Source: Campylobacterales bacterium
GTDB lineage: Bacteria > Campylobacterota > Campylobacteria > Campylobacterales > Sulfurovaceae
Reading direction: 5' to 3'
NCBI GenBank assembly: GCA_014763895.1
Contig: JACXUM010000001.1
Span: 62,001 to 126,000, forward strand
DNA length: 64,000 nucleotides
Shown here: in pieces, positions 29,960 through 39,476 of the stretch
Numbering within the stretch: the stretch's first letter is position 1
Layout: every line of letters begins with the position of its first letter
Made by a program: the position numbers and the translations under genes
The notes under the pieces: model-generated
Seen by the model: the letters and a program-made list of their open reading frames with translations, nothing else
The model's database searches: none
What the model was told of the DNA's origin: nothing

Positions 29960-31654
29960 ATGCAGATGAGTGGTGCACAAATGGTGTGTGAAGCGATCAT
30001 CGCCGAGGGTGTAAAGACCGTATTTGGTTATCCCGGCGGTGCGATCATGCACGTTTACGATGAAATCTATAAACAAAACGGTTTTGAGCATATACTCAAC
30101 CGCCATGAGCAGGCAGCGGTTCATGCCGCAGATGGATATGCCAGAGCGACAGGTGAAGTAGGGGTTGCTATGGTCACCAGCGGCCCTGGATTTACCAATG
30201 CAGTCACGGGACTTGCAACGGCATATATGGATTCGATTCCAATGGTTGTTATTTCAGGGCAGGTTCCGCTTTCATTGATCGGAACGGACGGATTTCAGGA
30301 GATCGATGCGGTAGGTATCTCCAGACCCTGTACAAAGCATAATTATTTGGTGCGTACACTTGAAGAACTTCCGCGTATCATTAAAGAGGCATTTTATATC
30401 GCAAGATCAGGAAGGCCTGGGCCGGTACTGGTAGATATACCCAAAGACATCACGGTAGCGATAGGGGATTTTGTTTACCCGGAGACGGTAGATATCCTAA
30501 CCTATAAGCCGACCTATAAAGGAAACAGAAAGCAGATCGAGAAAGCTGTTGAAGCGATCAAAAAAGCAAAAAAACCGTTGATCTATGTTGGTGGGGGAGC
30601 TGTTTTGTCCAATGCCAGCGATTTGGTACGCGAACTGGCTAAGAAGACGCAGATCCCTACAGTTGAGACCTTGATGGCACGTGGCGTTATGGGAGCTAAA
30701 AACCCGATGCTTTTAGGTATGCTTGGAATGCACGGGAATTATGCTTCAAATATGGCGATGAGCGAAACCGATCTGATCATAGCATTGGGTGCAAGATTTG
30801 ATGACAGGGTAACGGGAAAACTTTCGGAGTTCGCACGCTATGCGGATATTATCCATGTTGATATCGATCCGGCCAATATCTCCAAACTGGTCGATGTAGA
30901 TTATCCGATCGTTGGGGATTTAAAAGATGTGCTTGAGAATATGATCTCAATGTTGGACGGAGTAGATACGGATCGGTACCGTGCATGGAGAGAGATCCTG
31001 AAGCGTTATGATGAACTGCATCCTCAGTCGTATGTAGACAGTGATGAGGTACTCAAGCCTCAGTGGGTTATCGAACGAGTCGGGCAATTGGTTGGTGAGA
31101 AGGCGATCATTACCTCTGATGTTGGTCAGCATCAAATGTGGGCTGCACAGCATTATCCGTTTGACAGACCCCGCCAATGGATCAACTCTGGCGGACTTGG
31201 AACGATGGGATTTGGATTTCCGGCGGCGATCGGGGCAAAACGTGCCTTTCCTGAAAAAACGGTTATCAACGTCACGGGTGACGGATCGATCTTGATGAAT
31301 ATGCAGGAATTGGTCACGGCTGCTGAGTATAAGATACCGGTTATCAATTTGATCTTGAATAACCAATTCCTTGGGATGGTCAGACAATGGCAGACGTTCT
31401 TTTATGAAAAACGTTATTCCGAAACAGACCTTACGTTCCAGCCAAACTGGAAAGCTTTGGCAGAAGCATGCGGAGGTATCGGATATGATGTTGCAACCAA
31501 AGAAGAGTTCGATGCAGCTTTGAAAGATGCTATAGAGCAGGATAAAGTATGTTTTATGAACATAGCGGTAAACCGGTTTGAGAACGTACTTCCGATGGTA
31601 CCTGCAGGCGGAGCGCTTTATAATATGATGTTACCACAGATTGAGGAGAAGTAA
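29960..31654 (+). CDS. ilvB: Acetolactate synthase large subunit
   Basis: 564 aa; FGYPGGAIMHVYD, RHEQAAVHAADGYARATG, TPP motif GDGSILMNMQEL. Confidence 0.97.
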   Translation: MQMSGAQMVCEAIIAEGVKTVFGYPGGAIMHVYDEIYKQNGFEHILNRHEQAAVHAADGYARATGEVGVAMVTSGPGFTNAVTGLATAYMDSIPMVVISGQVPLSLIGTDGFQEIDAVGISRPCTKHNYLVRTLEELPRIIKEAFYIARSGRPGPVLVDIPKDITVAIGDFVYPETVDILTYKPTYKGNRKQIEKAVEAIKKAKKPLIYVGGGAVLSNASDLVRELAKKTQIPTVETLMARGVMGAKNPMLLGMLGMHGNYASNMAMSETDLIIALGARFDDRVTGKLSEFARYADIIHVDIDPANISKLVDVDYPIVGDLKDVLENMISMLDGVDTDRYRAWREILKRYDELHPQSYVDSDEVLKPQWVIERVGQLVGEKAIITSDVGQHQMWAAQHYPFDRPRQWINSGGLGTMGFGFPAAIGAKRAFPEKTVINVTGDGSILMNMQELVTAAEYKIPVINLILNNQFLGMVRQWQTFFYEKRYSETDLTFQPNWKALAEACGGIGYDVATKEEFDAALKDAIEQDKVCFMNIAVNRFENVLPMVPAGGALYNMMLPQIEEK

Positions 31655-32139
31655 TGGGAACAGAAATCATGAAAGATGAAAGACGCGTTATTTCAGTCAT
31701 CGTTATGAACGAAAGTTCCGTACTTGCCAGGGTAACAGCTCTTTTTGCAGGGAGGGGGTATAATATCGAGTCTTTGACTGTCGCCCCTATCCCAAACAGC
31801 AGCATGTCGCATATTACGATCGAGACCAAAGGAAATGCAAGGGTAATGGAGCAGATCACCAAGCAGTTGCATAAACTCATCCCTGTCTATAAGGTTATCG
31901 AACATGAAGAGATGATCGAAAAAGAGATGGTCTTGGTCAAGTTCCCTATCGCTGAGAACCTTAGTGATATCGCTGCACTATGCGGTGCTTATAACGGTGG
32001 GATCGTCAATGTCGGCAAAGAGATGATCATTGCCCAGGTCGCCGATGAACCTGCCAGGGTCGGACATTTTATCGAAGCCGCACAACGTTATAACCCCAGT
32101 GAGATCGTACGTGGCGGTATTGTCGCGATCGAACGCTAA
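31654..32139 (+). CDS. ilvN: Acetolactate synthase small subunit
   Basis: ACT domain VIVMNESSVLARVTALFAGRGYNIESLTVAP; overlaps ilvB stop. Confidence 0.97.
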   Translation: MGTEIMKDERRVISVIVMNESSVLARVTALFAGRGYNIESLTVAPIPNSSMSHITIETKGNARVMEQITKQLHKLIPVYKVIEHEEMIEKEMVLVKFPIAENLSDIAALCGAYNGGIVNVGKEMIIAQVADEPARVGHFIEAAQRYNPSEIVRGGIVAIER

Positions 32140-32148
32140 AATAGAATT

Positions 32149-32180
32149 AACTATTTCCATAGGATATCATGGAAATAGTT
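32149..32180 (+). terminator. Inverted repeat AACTATTTCCA-10nt-TGGAAATAGTT after ilvN
   Basis: 11-bp perfect arms; weak T-tract. Confidence 0.55.
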
Positions 32181-32249
32181 GGCATCATTTTCTACAGTAT
32201 CGTTATATCTAACATCATTGTAAGATGATGGGATAAAAGGATTTATCTT

Positions 32250-33206
32250 ATGAACTACAGACTATCAAAAATTACAAAAATTATCGGTATCGATTTTAAC
32301 GGTGAAGACGCAACCATAGAAGGGATCCATACGCTCAGTGAAGCGAACCAGTCCCAGCTGAGTTTTTTCAATGACAGCAAATATGCTTCACAGCTTCCTA
32401 CTACCAAGGCCAAAGCAGTTTTGATCGATGCAAAACATGCTTCATTATTGCCACCTACTACCATTGCCCTTATCACAGATGAACCCTATCTCAAGCTGGC
32501 ATTGGCTTCAAAACTCTTTGCACATAAGATCGAAGCTGGTCGCGAGACACCTCTGCGTGGTGAAGGATGTGATATCGATGAGGGTGTTGTCTTTGGTAAG
32601 AATGTTGTTCTAGGGGATAATGTGACGATACTCGGGGGCTGCTATATCGGTGATAATGTAACGATCGGCTCGGATACGCTATTGCATGCGAATGTAACTT
32701 TATATCATCATACGAAGATCGCAGAACGGTGCATTATTCATTCAGGGGCTGTGATCGGTTCGGATGGTTATGGATTTGCCCATACCAAAATGGGGGAACA
32801 TGTCAAGATATATCAAAATGGTAATGTAGTGATAGAAGATGATGTAGAAATCGGTGCAAACTGCGCGATAGACAGGGCAGTATTTGGAAGTACCGTTATT
32901 CGAAAAGGTACCAAGTTGGATAACTTGGTACAGATCGCACACAATTGTGATGTCGGTGAACATTCTCTTTGTGCTGCACAGGTAGGTTTGGCAGGGTCTA
33001 CCGTACTGGAGAGAAATGTGGTAATGGGAGGGCAAAGTGCATCGGCCGGACATTTGAAGATCGGGGCGTTTGCCACTATCGCCGGAAAGGCAGGGGTTAC
33101 GAAGTCTCTTGAGGGTAAAAAGACCTATGCGGGATTCCCCGCGATCGATCATAAACTATGGCTCAAGATGCAGGCAATGCTTTCGAAAATGATCAAACAA
33201 AAGTAA
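32250..33206 (+). CDS. lpxD: UDP-3-O-(3-hydroxymyristoyl)glucosamine N-acyltransferase
   Basis: Hexapeptide repeats; [42 protein letters not shown]. Confidence 0.96.
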   Translation: MNYRLSKITKIIGIDFNGEDATIEGIHTLSEANQSQLSFFNDSKYASQLPTTKAKAVLIDAKHASLLPPTTIALITDEPYLKLALASKLFAHKIEAGRETPLRGEGCDIDEGVVFGKNVVLGDNVTILGGCYIGDNVTIGSDTLLHANVTLYHHTKIAERCIIHSGAVIGSDGYGFAHTKMGEHVKIYQNGNVVIEDDVEIGANCAIDRAVFGSTVIRKGTKLDNLVQIAHNCDVGEHSLCAAQVGLAGSTVLERNVVMGGQSASAGHLKIGAFATIAGKAGVTKSLEGKKTYAGFPAIDHKLWLKMQAMLSKMIKQK

Positions 33207-33266
33207 GCAAAAAAGTTTTCCAATTCATGATATAATCGAAATGAAAATTATTGGAAAGGATAGAAA

Positions 33267-33497
33267 ATGAGCGGTACGGTAACGAAAATCAGTGAAATGA
33301 CTTTAAGCGGTACAAAAGATGGAAAGATCAGTGTTACTACGATAGCAGAACCTTATGGAGCCAGAAGCGAGAGCGTTGTAAGTATCGGTATCTCTCTTCA
33401 GGCAAATGCACAAGAGCCGGATTGGAAAATACATATACCTAAAGCAAATATCGATGATGTGATAGAAGCGCTTAAAGAAGCTAAAAAAAGCTTATAG
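33267..33497 (+). CDS. Small conserved-looking hypothetical protein, 76 aa
   Basis: ORF with SD (ggaaagg) and downstream terminator; no family recognised. Confidence 0.7.
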   Translation: MSGTVTKISEMTLSGTKDGKISVTTIAEPYGARSESVVSIGISLQANAQEPDWKIHIPKANIDDVIEALKEAKKSL

Positions 33498-33503
33498 CCT
33501 GAG

Positions 33504-33533
33504 AACTTAATGAGTTTTAGTGCTCATTAAGTT
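33504..33533. terminator. Bidirectional terminator AACTTAATGAG-8nt-CTCATTAAGTT
   Basis: 11-bp perfect stem between convergent genes, overlapping the PAS gene stop. Confidence 0.8.
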
Positions 33534-33969
33534 TCAAAGCAGCATATTGGATCTCTGCCCTTTTCTTCATTTCAGGATCTGGAATCTTTCTTCCTGCAAT
33601 ATATCCGATGATATGATTGTTCTCATCAAATTTTGGTTTGATCCATACAACAACCCAGTAGAATTTACCGTCTTTTCTCATATTTTTGACGTAACCTTCC
33701 CAGTAGTGCCCTGCTTTAATCGTTTCCCACATCCCTTTGAAACCTTCTTTTGGCATGTCGGGGTGACGGTTGATATTATGGGGTGAACCAATCAGCTCTT
33801 CTTTGGTATACCCAGTCATATCCCGAAATTTACGGTTGGCATAAGTGATGATACCTGCCGGGTCAGTTTCTGTGATCATGACACCTCCGTCAAACAATAC
33901 CTCTTCATCAACAGGATCCGGTTTAGTAATCTCTTCACCGGTAATAATATTTTTTATAATACGCCCCAT
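33517..33969 (-). CDS. Stand-alone PAS-domain protein (Aer-like PAS)
   Basis: GVMITETDPAGIITYANRKFRDMTGYTKEELIGSPHNINRHPDMPKEGFKGMW. Confidence 0.92.
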   Translation of the reverse strand: MGRIIKNIITGEEITKPDPVDEEVLFDGGVMITETDPAGIITYANRKFRDMTGYTKEELIGSPHNINRHPDMPKEGFKGMWETIKAGHYWEGYVKNMRKDGKFYWVVVWIKPKFDENNHIIGYIAGRKIPDPEMKKRAEIQYAALKLNEH

Positions 33970-34126
33970 TTTTATTCTTCCTTTGAATTTACCTACATTA
34001 AGTTACAAAATAATAGCAATTTATAGCTTATATGGTTATAAGCTATGATAAGTAAATTTATGGAGCCTTTAAAATGGATTTATCCGATACTTTGTTACAA
34101 TACGCCATTATATTAAAGGATGTTTT

Positions 34127-37100
34127 TTGTCAGTAACACAAACGATCAAGTCACTTTTAGAAGAACGCATCTTAGTCATTGATGGGGCGATGGGGACACA
34201 GATCCAGGATCTTGAAGTACCCCAAGTTGCATGGATCGATGATAAAGGCAATTCGCAGGAAGGGTGCAACGAATTGCTTATCGATACAGCACCGGAGATG
34301 CTCAAGCGTATCCACAAACGCTATGCGATGGCAGGAGCAGATCTTATCAAAACCAATACCTTCGGGTGTATGCCATGGGTTCTAGATGAGTATGATATGG
34401 GGCATAGGGCTTATGAACTCTCCAAAAAGGGTGCAAAGCTTGTCAAGGAGATCTGTGAAGAGTACAGTACACCGCAGCAGCCGCGATTTGTTCTGGGATC
34501 GATCGGTCCGGGAACCAAGCTTCCTTCTCTTGGGCATATTCATTATGATGAAATGTTTGCAGGATACAAAGAGGTGGCACTGGGCTTAATAGACGGCGGC
34601 TGTGATGTCTTCTTGCTGGAGACTTGCCAAGACCCTCTTCAGATCAAAGCGGCACTGCACGGATGTGAAGCGGCTAATGAAGAACGCGGTATCAAACTGC
34701 CTATCATGATATCCGTGACCATCGAATTGAGCGGAACGATGCTGATCGGGACAGATGCTTCGACGATCGTAACGATCTTAGAGCCTTTTGATATCCTATC
34801 ACTCGGATTTAACTGCGGTACTGGACCTGACCAGGTCAAAAAACATCTTAAAACGCTGAGTGAACTGTGTGCCATTCCTATCTCGATCCATGCCAATGCA
34901 GGATTGCCGCAGAACAGGGGCGGGTATACCTACTATCCGATGGGACCGGATGAATTTACAGCGAAGCAGCTGGAGTTTGCCGAGTTTGACGGGGTGAGTT
35001 TCATGGGAGGGTGTTGCGGTACAACACCACAGCATATCCAGGCACTTAAAAAAGCTGTCGGTTCCATCAAGCCTAAAAAACCTACCGGGAGTATCAAGCC
35101 CTCTATCGCTTCTTTGTTTAACTCGGTTGAGCTTTTCCAGGAACCGGCTCCTTTGTTGATAGGAGAGCGAAGCAATGCTACCGGCTCCAAGGCCTTTCGT
35201 GAGCTGATCCTGGCCGGGGATTATGAAGGGACATTGACCGTTGGGCAGGCACAGGTGCGTGACGGTGCTCATTGTCTGGATGTCAATGTCGAGTTTGCCG
35301 GACGTGACGGTGCGGTCGATATGCGTGCTGTGATGGAACTGTACAACCAAAAGATTTCCATTCCCTTGATGCCGGATGCGACACGTATCAATACGATGGA
35401 AGAGGCACTCAAGTGCATCGGTGGTAAACCGATCATCAACTCGGTGAACCTCGAAGACGGGGAAGAGAAACTCGATGCCATTTGCCGTCTTGCCAAAAAA
35501 TACGGTACTGCTCTGGTCTGTCTGACGATCGATGAAAAGGGAATGGCAAAGACGACTGAAGACAAGCTGCGTATCGCAGAACGTATCTATGATCTGTGTG
35601 TGAAACGTCATGGTATCGATCCGAGAAATCTGATCTTTGATATGCTGACCTTTACGGTAGGTTCAGGCGATGTCGAATACCGTGATGCTGCTGTCCAGAC
35701 CCTTGAAGCGATCAGGCAGCTGCACAAACGCCATCCCCAAGTGGGTTCTACACTGGGGCTTTCAAATATCTCATTCGGGCTTAGTGCAAATGCCAGGGTT
35801 TTCCTCAATTCTGTTTTCCTGCACCATTGTATCCAGGCTGGGATGACTTCGGTGATCATCAACGTCAAACACATCGTACCGCTTACAAAAATGAATGCTG
35901 AAGATATCGAGATCTGTGAAGAATTGCTTTTTAGAGCTGATGAAAATTCACTCTTTAAGTTCATCGAGCATTTCTCCGACAAGAGTGTCGATAACAGTCA
36001 AGATGATGAAGCCTACAATGCAATGAGCGATGAAGAGAAGATCGCAAAACTGCTGCTTGACGGGGATAAAGAGCGTATGATCCCTTTAGTCGAAGAGGTA
36101 CGAGAGCGTATCCATCCCGATACGATCGTTAATGAGATACTCATCGATGCAATGAAAGTGGTAGGCGAACTCTTCGGAAGTGGGCAGATGCAGCTGCCTT
36201 TCGTACTTCAGAGTGCCGAAACGATGAAAACAACGGTGGATTATCTTAACCCTTATCTGACCAAAAAAGAAAAAGAGACCGATACGACTCTGGTCATCGG
36301 TACGGTCAAAGGGGATGTACATGATGTGGGTAAAAATCTTGTCGACATCATCCTTTCCAATAACGGTTTCAAGGTCATCAACATCGGGATCAAAACTGAA
36401 CTTCAAGAGTATCTGGATGTCCTTAAGGATCAAAAAATCCATGCGATCGGGATGAGCGGGCTTTTGGTTAAGTCTACTGCTGTCATGAAAGAAAACTTGG
36501 AGACAATGGCACAGATGGGTCTGGAGATTCCCGTGCTTCTGGGTGGTGCGGCGCTGACCCGAAGTTTTGTGGATGACTTCTGCCGTCCGGTCTACAACGG
36601 CCCGATCTTTTACTGCCGTGATGCCTTTGACGGGGTGATCGCGATGGGGCGTATCGAAAAGTACAACGAAGATCAAAGCCGGGGACTGGACACCCGTCTC
36701 GCCGGAGATATGGTAGCGCGTGAAGAGAAAGTGGAAAAAGAGATTGTCATCCCACCTTACGAAGAGATCAAAATGCCGGATCGTTCTGTAGAGATCCCTA
36801 CACCGCCGTTTTGGGGAAGAAGAGTATTGACAAAAGCCGGTATTGATATAGATCTGGTCTATGAGTGGGTCAATACCCGAACGGTCTTTAAGATGCACTG
36901 GGGATACAAGTCCAAGGGAATGAGCAAAGAGGCCTATGCGAAACTCTTGGATGAAACGGTTATTCCTGCTTTTGAACGTCTGAAACGTGAGTTTAAAGAA
37001 AAAGACCTGTTTGATCCGACGATCATCTATGGGTATTACCCGTGCAGAAGCAATGATCAGGAACTTTTGCTCTTCGATGAGAGTGAAGGATGGAACGTCG

Positions 37101-37636
37101 ATGCCAATGCAAACCGCCAGCCGCTCCACGAGATAGTCGGCAGGGCCGTGACACAGTTCAGCTTCCCAAGACAAGGCAGAAAACCGCACAGGGCGCTGAG
37201 TGACTTTTTCCGTCATGACAGGCATGATGTGATCGCCCTGACTTGTGTGAGTGCGGGTGCGAAGTTCAGCGCGTATGAAAAAGAACTGTATGATGCAGGC
37301 AAATACCTTGAGTATAACATGGTGCACGGTCTTTCGGTAGAACTTGCCGAAGCCTTGGCAGAGATGGTACACAAGCAGATACGTATGGACCTTGGCATCC
37401 TGAGAGAGGATGAAGGCGCTACGCTCAGGGACGTACGTATGAATCGCTACCAGGGAGCAAGATACTCTTTTGGTTACCCTGCGTGCCCAGACCTTGAGCA
37501 AAGCCGTCAGCTTTTTGACCTGCTGGGGCCAGAAGAGTTCGGCATCGAACTGAGCGAGACATTCCAGATCGTACCAGAACAGAGTACGACTGCGCTGGTG
37601 GTGCATCATAAAGAAGCAACGTATTATTCGGTATAA
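34127..37636 (+). CDS. metH: Cobalamin-dependent methionine synthase
   Basis: 1169 aa, TTG start; DGAMGTQIQ, GGCCGTTPQHI, cobalamin motif DVHDVGKNLV, AdoMet-binding C-terminus. Confidence 0.97.
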   Translation: MSVTQTIKSLLEERILVIDGAMGTQIQDLEVPQVAWIDDKGNSQEGCNELLIDTAPEMLKRIHKRYAMAGADLIKTNTFGCMPWVLDEYDMGHRAYELSKKGAKLVKEICEEYSTPQQPRFVLGSIGPGTKLPSLGHIHYDEMFAGYKEVALGLIDGGCDVFLLETCQDPLQIKAALHGCEAANEERGIKLPIMISVTIELSGTMLIGTDASTIVTILEPFDILSLGFNCGTGPDQVKKHLKTLSELCAIPISIHANAGLPQNRGGYTYYPMGPDEFTAKQLEFAEFDGVSFMGGCCGTTPQHIQALKKAVGSIKPKKPTGSIKPSIASLFNSVELFQEPAPLLIGERSNATGSKAFRELILAGDYEGTLTVGQAQVRDGAHCLDVNVEFAGRDGAVDMRAVMELYNQKISIPLMPDATRINTMEEALKCIGGKPIINSVNLEDGEEKLDAICRLAKKYGTALVCLTIDEKGMAKTTEDKLRIAERIYDLCVKRHGIDPRNLIFDMLTFTVGSGDVEYRDAAVQTLEAIRQLHKRHPQVGSTLGLSNISFGLSANARVFLNSVFLHHCIQAGMTSVIINVKHIVPLTKMNAEDIEICEELLFRADENSLFKFIEHFSDKSVDNSQDDEAYNAMSDEEKIAKLLLDGDKERMIPLVEEVRERIHPDTIVNEILIDAMKVVGELFGSGQMQLPFVLQSAETMKTTVDYLNPYLTKKEKETDTTLVIGTVKGDVHDVGKNLVDIILSNNGFKVINIGIKTELQEYLDVLKDQKIHAIGMSGLLVKSTAVMKENLETMAQMGLEIPVLLGGAALTRSFVDDFCRPVYNGPIFYCRDAFDGVIAMGRIEKYNEDQSRGLDTRLAGDMVAREEKVEKEIVIPPYEEIKMPDRSVEIPTPPFWGRRVLTKAGIDIDLVYEWVNTRTVFKMHWGYKSKGMSKEAYAKLLDETVIPAFERLKREFKEKDLFDPTIIYGYYPCRSNDQELLLFDESEGWNVDANANRQPLHEIVGRAVTQFSFPRQGRKPHRALSDFFRHDRHDVIALTCVSAGAKFSAYEKELYDAGKYLEYNMVHGLSVELAEALAEMVHKQIRMDLGILREDEGATLRDVRMNRYQGARYSFGYPACPDLEQSRQLFDLLGPEEFGIELSETFQIVPEQSTTALVVHHKEATYYSV

Positions 37637-37826
37637 AGTATATAAGGTGATTTGTGTATAGTATAAAAATACCCAAGCGTGATACTGACCCTAAAAAAGA
37701 TGGTCATTTTATGCCATGCACATGACAGGTTCTGTAATACGGCAAAGGATCAATATGAAATATTTTGTGATTTTATTCTTTCGAAATGTGTTACAATTGA
37801 AAATAGTATAAAACAAAGGAACATTC

Positions 37827-37982
37827 ATGACTAAAGCAGAGATCATCGAGTGGATAGGGTTTTTAGACAGCGAACTTAAGCGTGACACGATCACGCCTCA
37901 AGAGAGAAAAGAGACAAAAGAAAAGCTGAAAAGACTCCAAAAAGAGTTGATCCAAAAGGAAAAAAAGGAGTCTCAAAAGTAG
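37827..37982 (+). CDS. Small charged helical ORF, 51 aa (MTKAEIIEWIGFLDSELKRDTITPQERKETKEKLKRLQKELIQKEKKESQK)
   Basis: ATG with upstream aaagga; not in supplied ORF list because of size. Confidence 0.6.
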   Translation: MTKAEIIEWIGFLDSELKRDTITPQERKETKEKLKRLQKELIQKEKKESQK

Positions 37983-37985
37983 ATT

Positions 37986-38327
37986 TTATGCCATTCCTAT
38001 GATTTTCTGCACTCGTTGAACGGTATCCTGTTTGGATAATACAAGTCGTATGATGCATTCATCGATCGCTTCAAGCGAGTGGGGTACTCTTGCATCAAAA
38101 TAGACCATCTCACCATCTTCCAGAATACATTCCTCTCCCTCTGAAACGATCAAAAGTCTACCTTTAATCAGCATGATTGTAATGGCTTGAGGAGCAGTAT
38201 GCTCTTTCATGATAGTGCCTTTTGCCATGCAGATGCGAATCTCTTTGCTTGAAGGCGTTTCGAGCATCAGGGTGATCTTGGGTTTGTCACCAAAAGAAAG
38301 CTTATCCGTAAACGAAACTTTTTTCAT
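37986..38327 (-). CDS. Cupin-domain protein
   Basis: SEGEECILEDGEMVYFDARVPHSLEAIDE; start overlaps stop of hemerythrin gene (TGATG). Confidence 0.75.
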   Translation of the reverse strand: MKKVSFTDKLSFGDKPKITLMLETPSSKEIRICMAKGTIMKEHTAPQAITIMLIKGRLLIVSEGEECILEDGEMVYFDARVPHSLEAIDECIIRLVLSKQDTVQRVQKIIGMA

Positions 38328-38737
38328 CAGCATCCTTTGCGCATACAGATGAAGTTTGCGGTGATGGTATCCATCGTATTGATGTGCAGCATCAGCCACT
38401 CCTGCAGTGTCCCCAGGAAATAATCCCGAATGAGTTTTGGATCTCTATCGATCTGCCACTGGTTGACGATCCGTTTCATTTCGTTCAGTACTCGAAGATG
38501 CTCGCCTTGATGCATCGTGAAAGCAGGAAAAGAGATCTCCTGCATTAGTCTTTCCTCATTGAAAAAATGTTCATGGGTATGTTCCAAAAGTTCGTTTAAC
38601 ACCCCATCGATCTTGGCGGTATTGAGATTCTCTTCATTGAGTGTTTGTTTCAGCCGATTTAAAAGGTCGGCTTCTTCATAGTGTACTTCATTCATCATCT
38701 CATAGGCTACACGCGGTAAAGTGTTTTTATCGATCAT
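38327..38737 (-). CDS. Bacteriohemerythrin-like protein
   Basis: HYEEADLL, HTHEHFFNEERLM, HQGEHLRVL, HINTMD iron-ligand pattern. Confidence 0.9.
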   Translation of the reverse strand: MIDKNTLPRVAYEMMNEVHYEEADLLNRLKQTLNEENLNTAKIDGVLNELLEHTHEHFFNEERLMQEISFPAFTMHQGEHLRVLNEMKRIVNQWQIDRDPKLIRDYFLGTLQEWLMLHINTMDTITANFICMRKGC

Positions 38738-38823
38738 AAGACTTCCTTTTGATATTTACTTGCGAGTATATGCTATACTGGCTCAAAAGATATTGATCTT
38801 TGTTAAGTTCTAAAAGGAAAGAT

Positions 38824-39459
38824 ATGAATTTGCGTGATATTGACCTTTTTTCAGAGTTTGAGAGTGAAGAGTTGGAATTTTTAGCGACGATTACGAAAAC
38901 AAGAAAGTATTCTCAGGGAAACATTGTCTTTTATGCGGGAGAGATTCCAAAGTCTCTTTTGGTGCTCAGCAAAGGGAGTATCGAAGTTTACAAGCATGAT
39001 AATGGGGGCAATGAGATCTTGATGGGGACGTTTCATCCTCATGAACTGGTTGCTGAAATGGCACTTTTCGAATCGATCCCTTATCCGGCAACTGCGCGAT
39101 GTCTGAGTGATGTGACGCTTTTTGAGATCGATTTTGATGCATTTTTGGAGCATCTTTTGAAAAATCCGAAATTGATCCTGCCTATCATACACTCATTGAC
39201 ACGTAAGATCAAACAGCTTGAAGGGGTGTTGCGCTATGCACTCATAGATGATGCACCAAGACGACTGGCACGTTTTTTGGTCGACCATGAGAATAGTGTG
39301 ATGCAGATGACGCAGCGGAGCATCTCGCAGCATCTGAGGCTTGCACCTGAGAGTACTTCAAGGATATTGCGTACTTTTAAGCAAAAAGGGTGGGTAGAGA
39401 TACGCCAAAAAAAACTTTACTTGATAGATGCCAGAGCACTCAGCGCATTTGCAGAATGA
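38824..39459 (+). CDS. Crp/Fnr-family transcriptional regulator
   Basis: Cyclic-nucleotide-binding fold plus HTH QMTQRSISQHLRLAPESTSRILRTFKQKGWVEI. Confidence 0.93.
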   Translation: MNLRDIDLFSEFESEELEFLATITKTRKYSQGNIVFYAGEIPKSLLVLSKGSIEVYKHDNGGNEILMGTFHPHELVAEMALFESIPYPATARCLSDVTLFEIDFDAFLEHLLKNPKLILPIIHSLTRKIKQLEGVLRYALIDDAPRRLARFLVDHENSVMQMTQRSISQHLRLAPESTSRILRTFKQKGWVEIRQKKLYLIDARALSAFAE

Positions 39460-39476
39460 ACGAATGCTCTCATTGA

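Noticed and set aside
37686-37706. TGACC-N11-GGTCA as a metH terminator
   Set aside because: Only 5-bp arms and a large loop; too weak to call.
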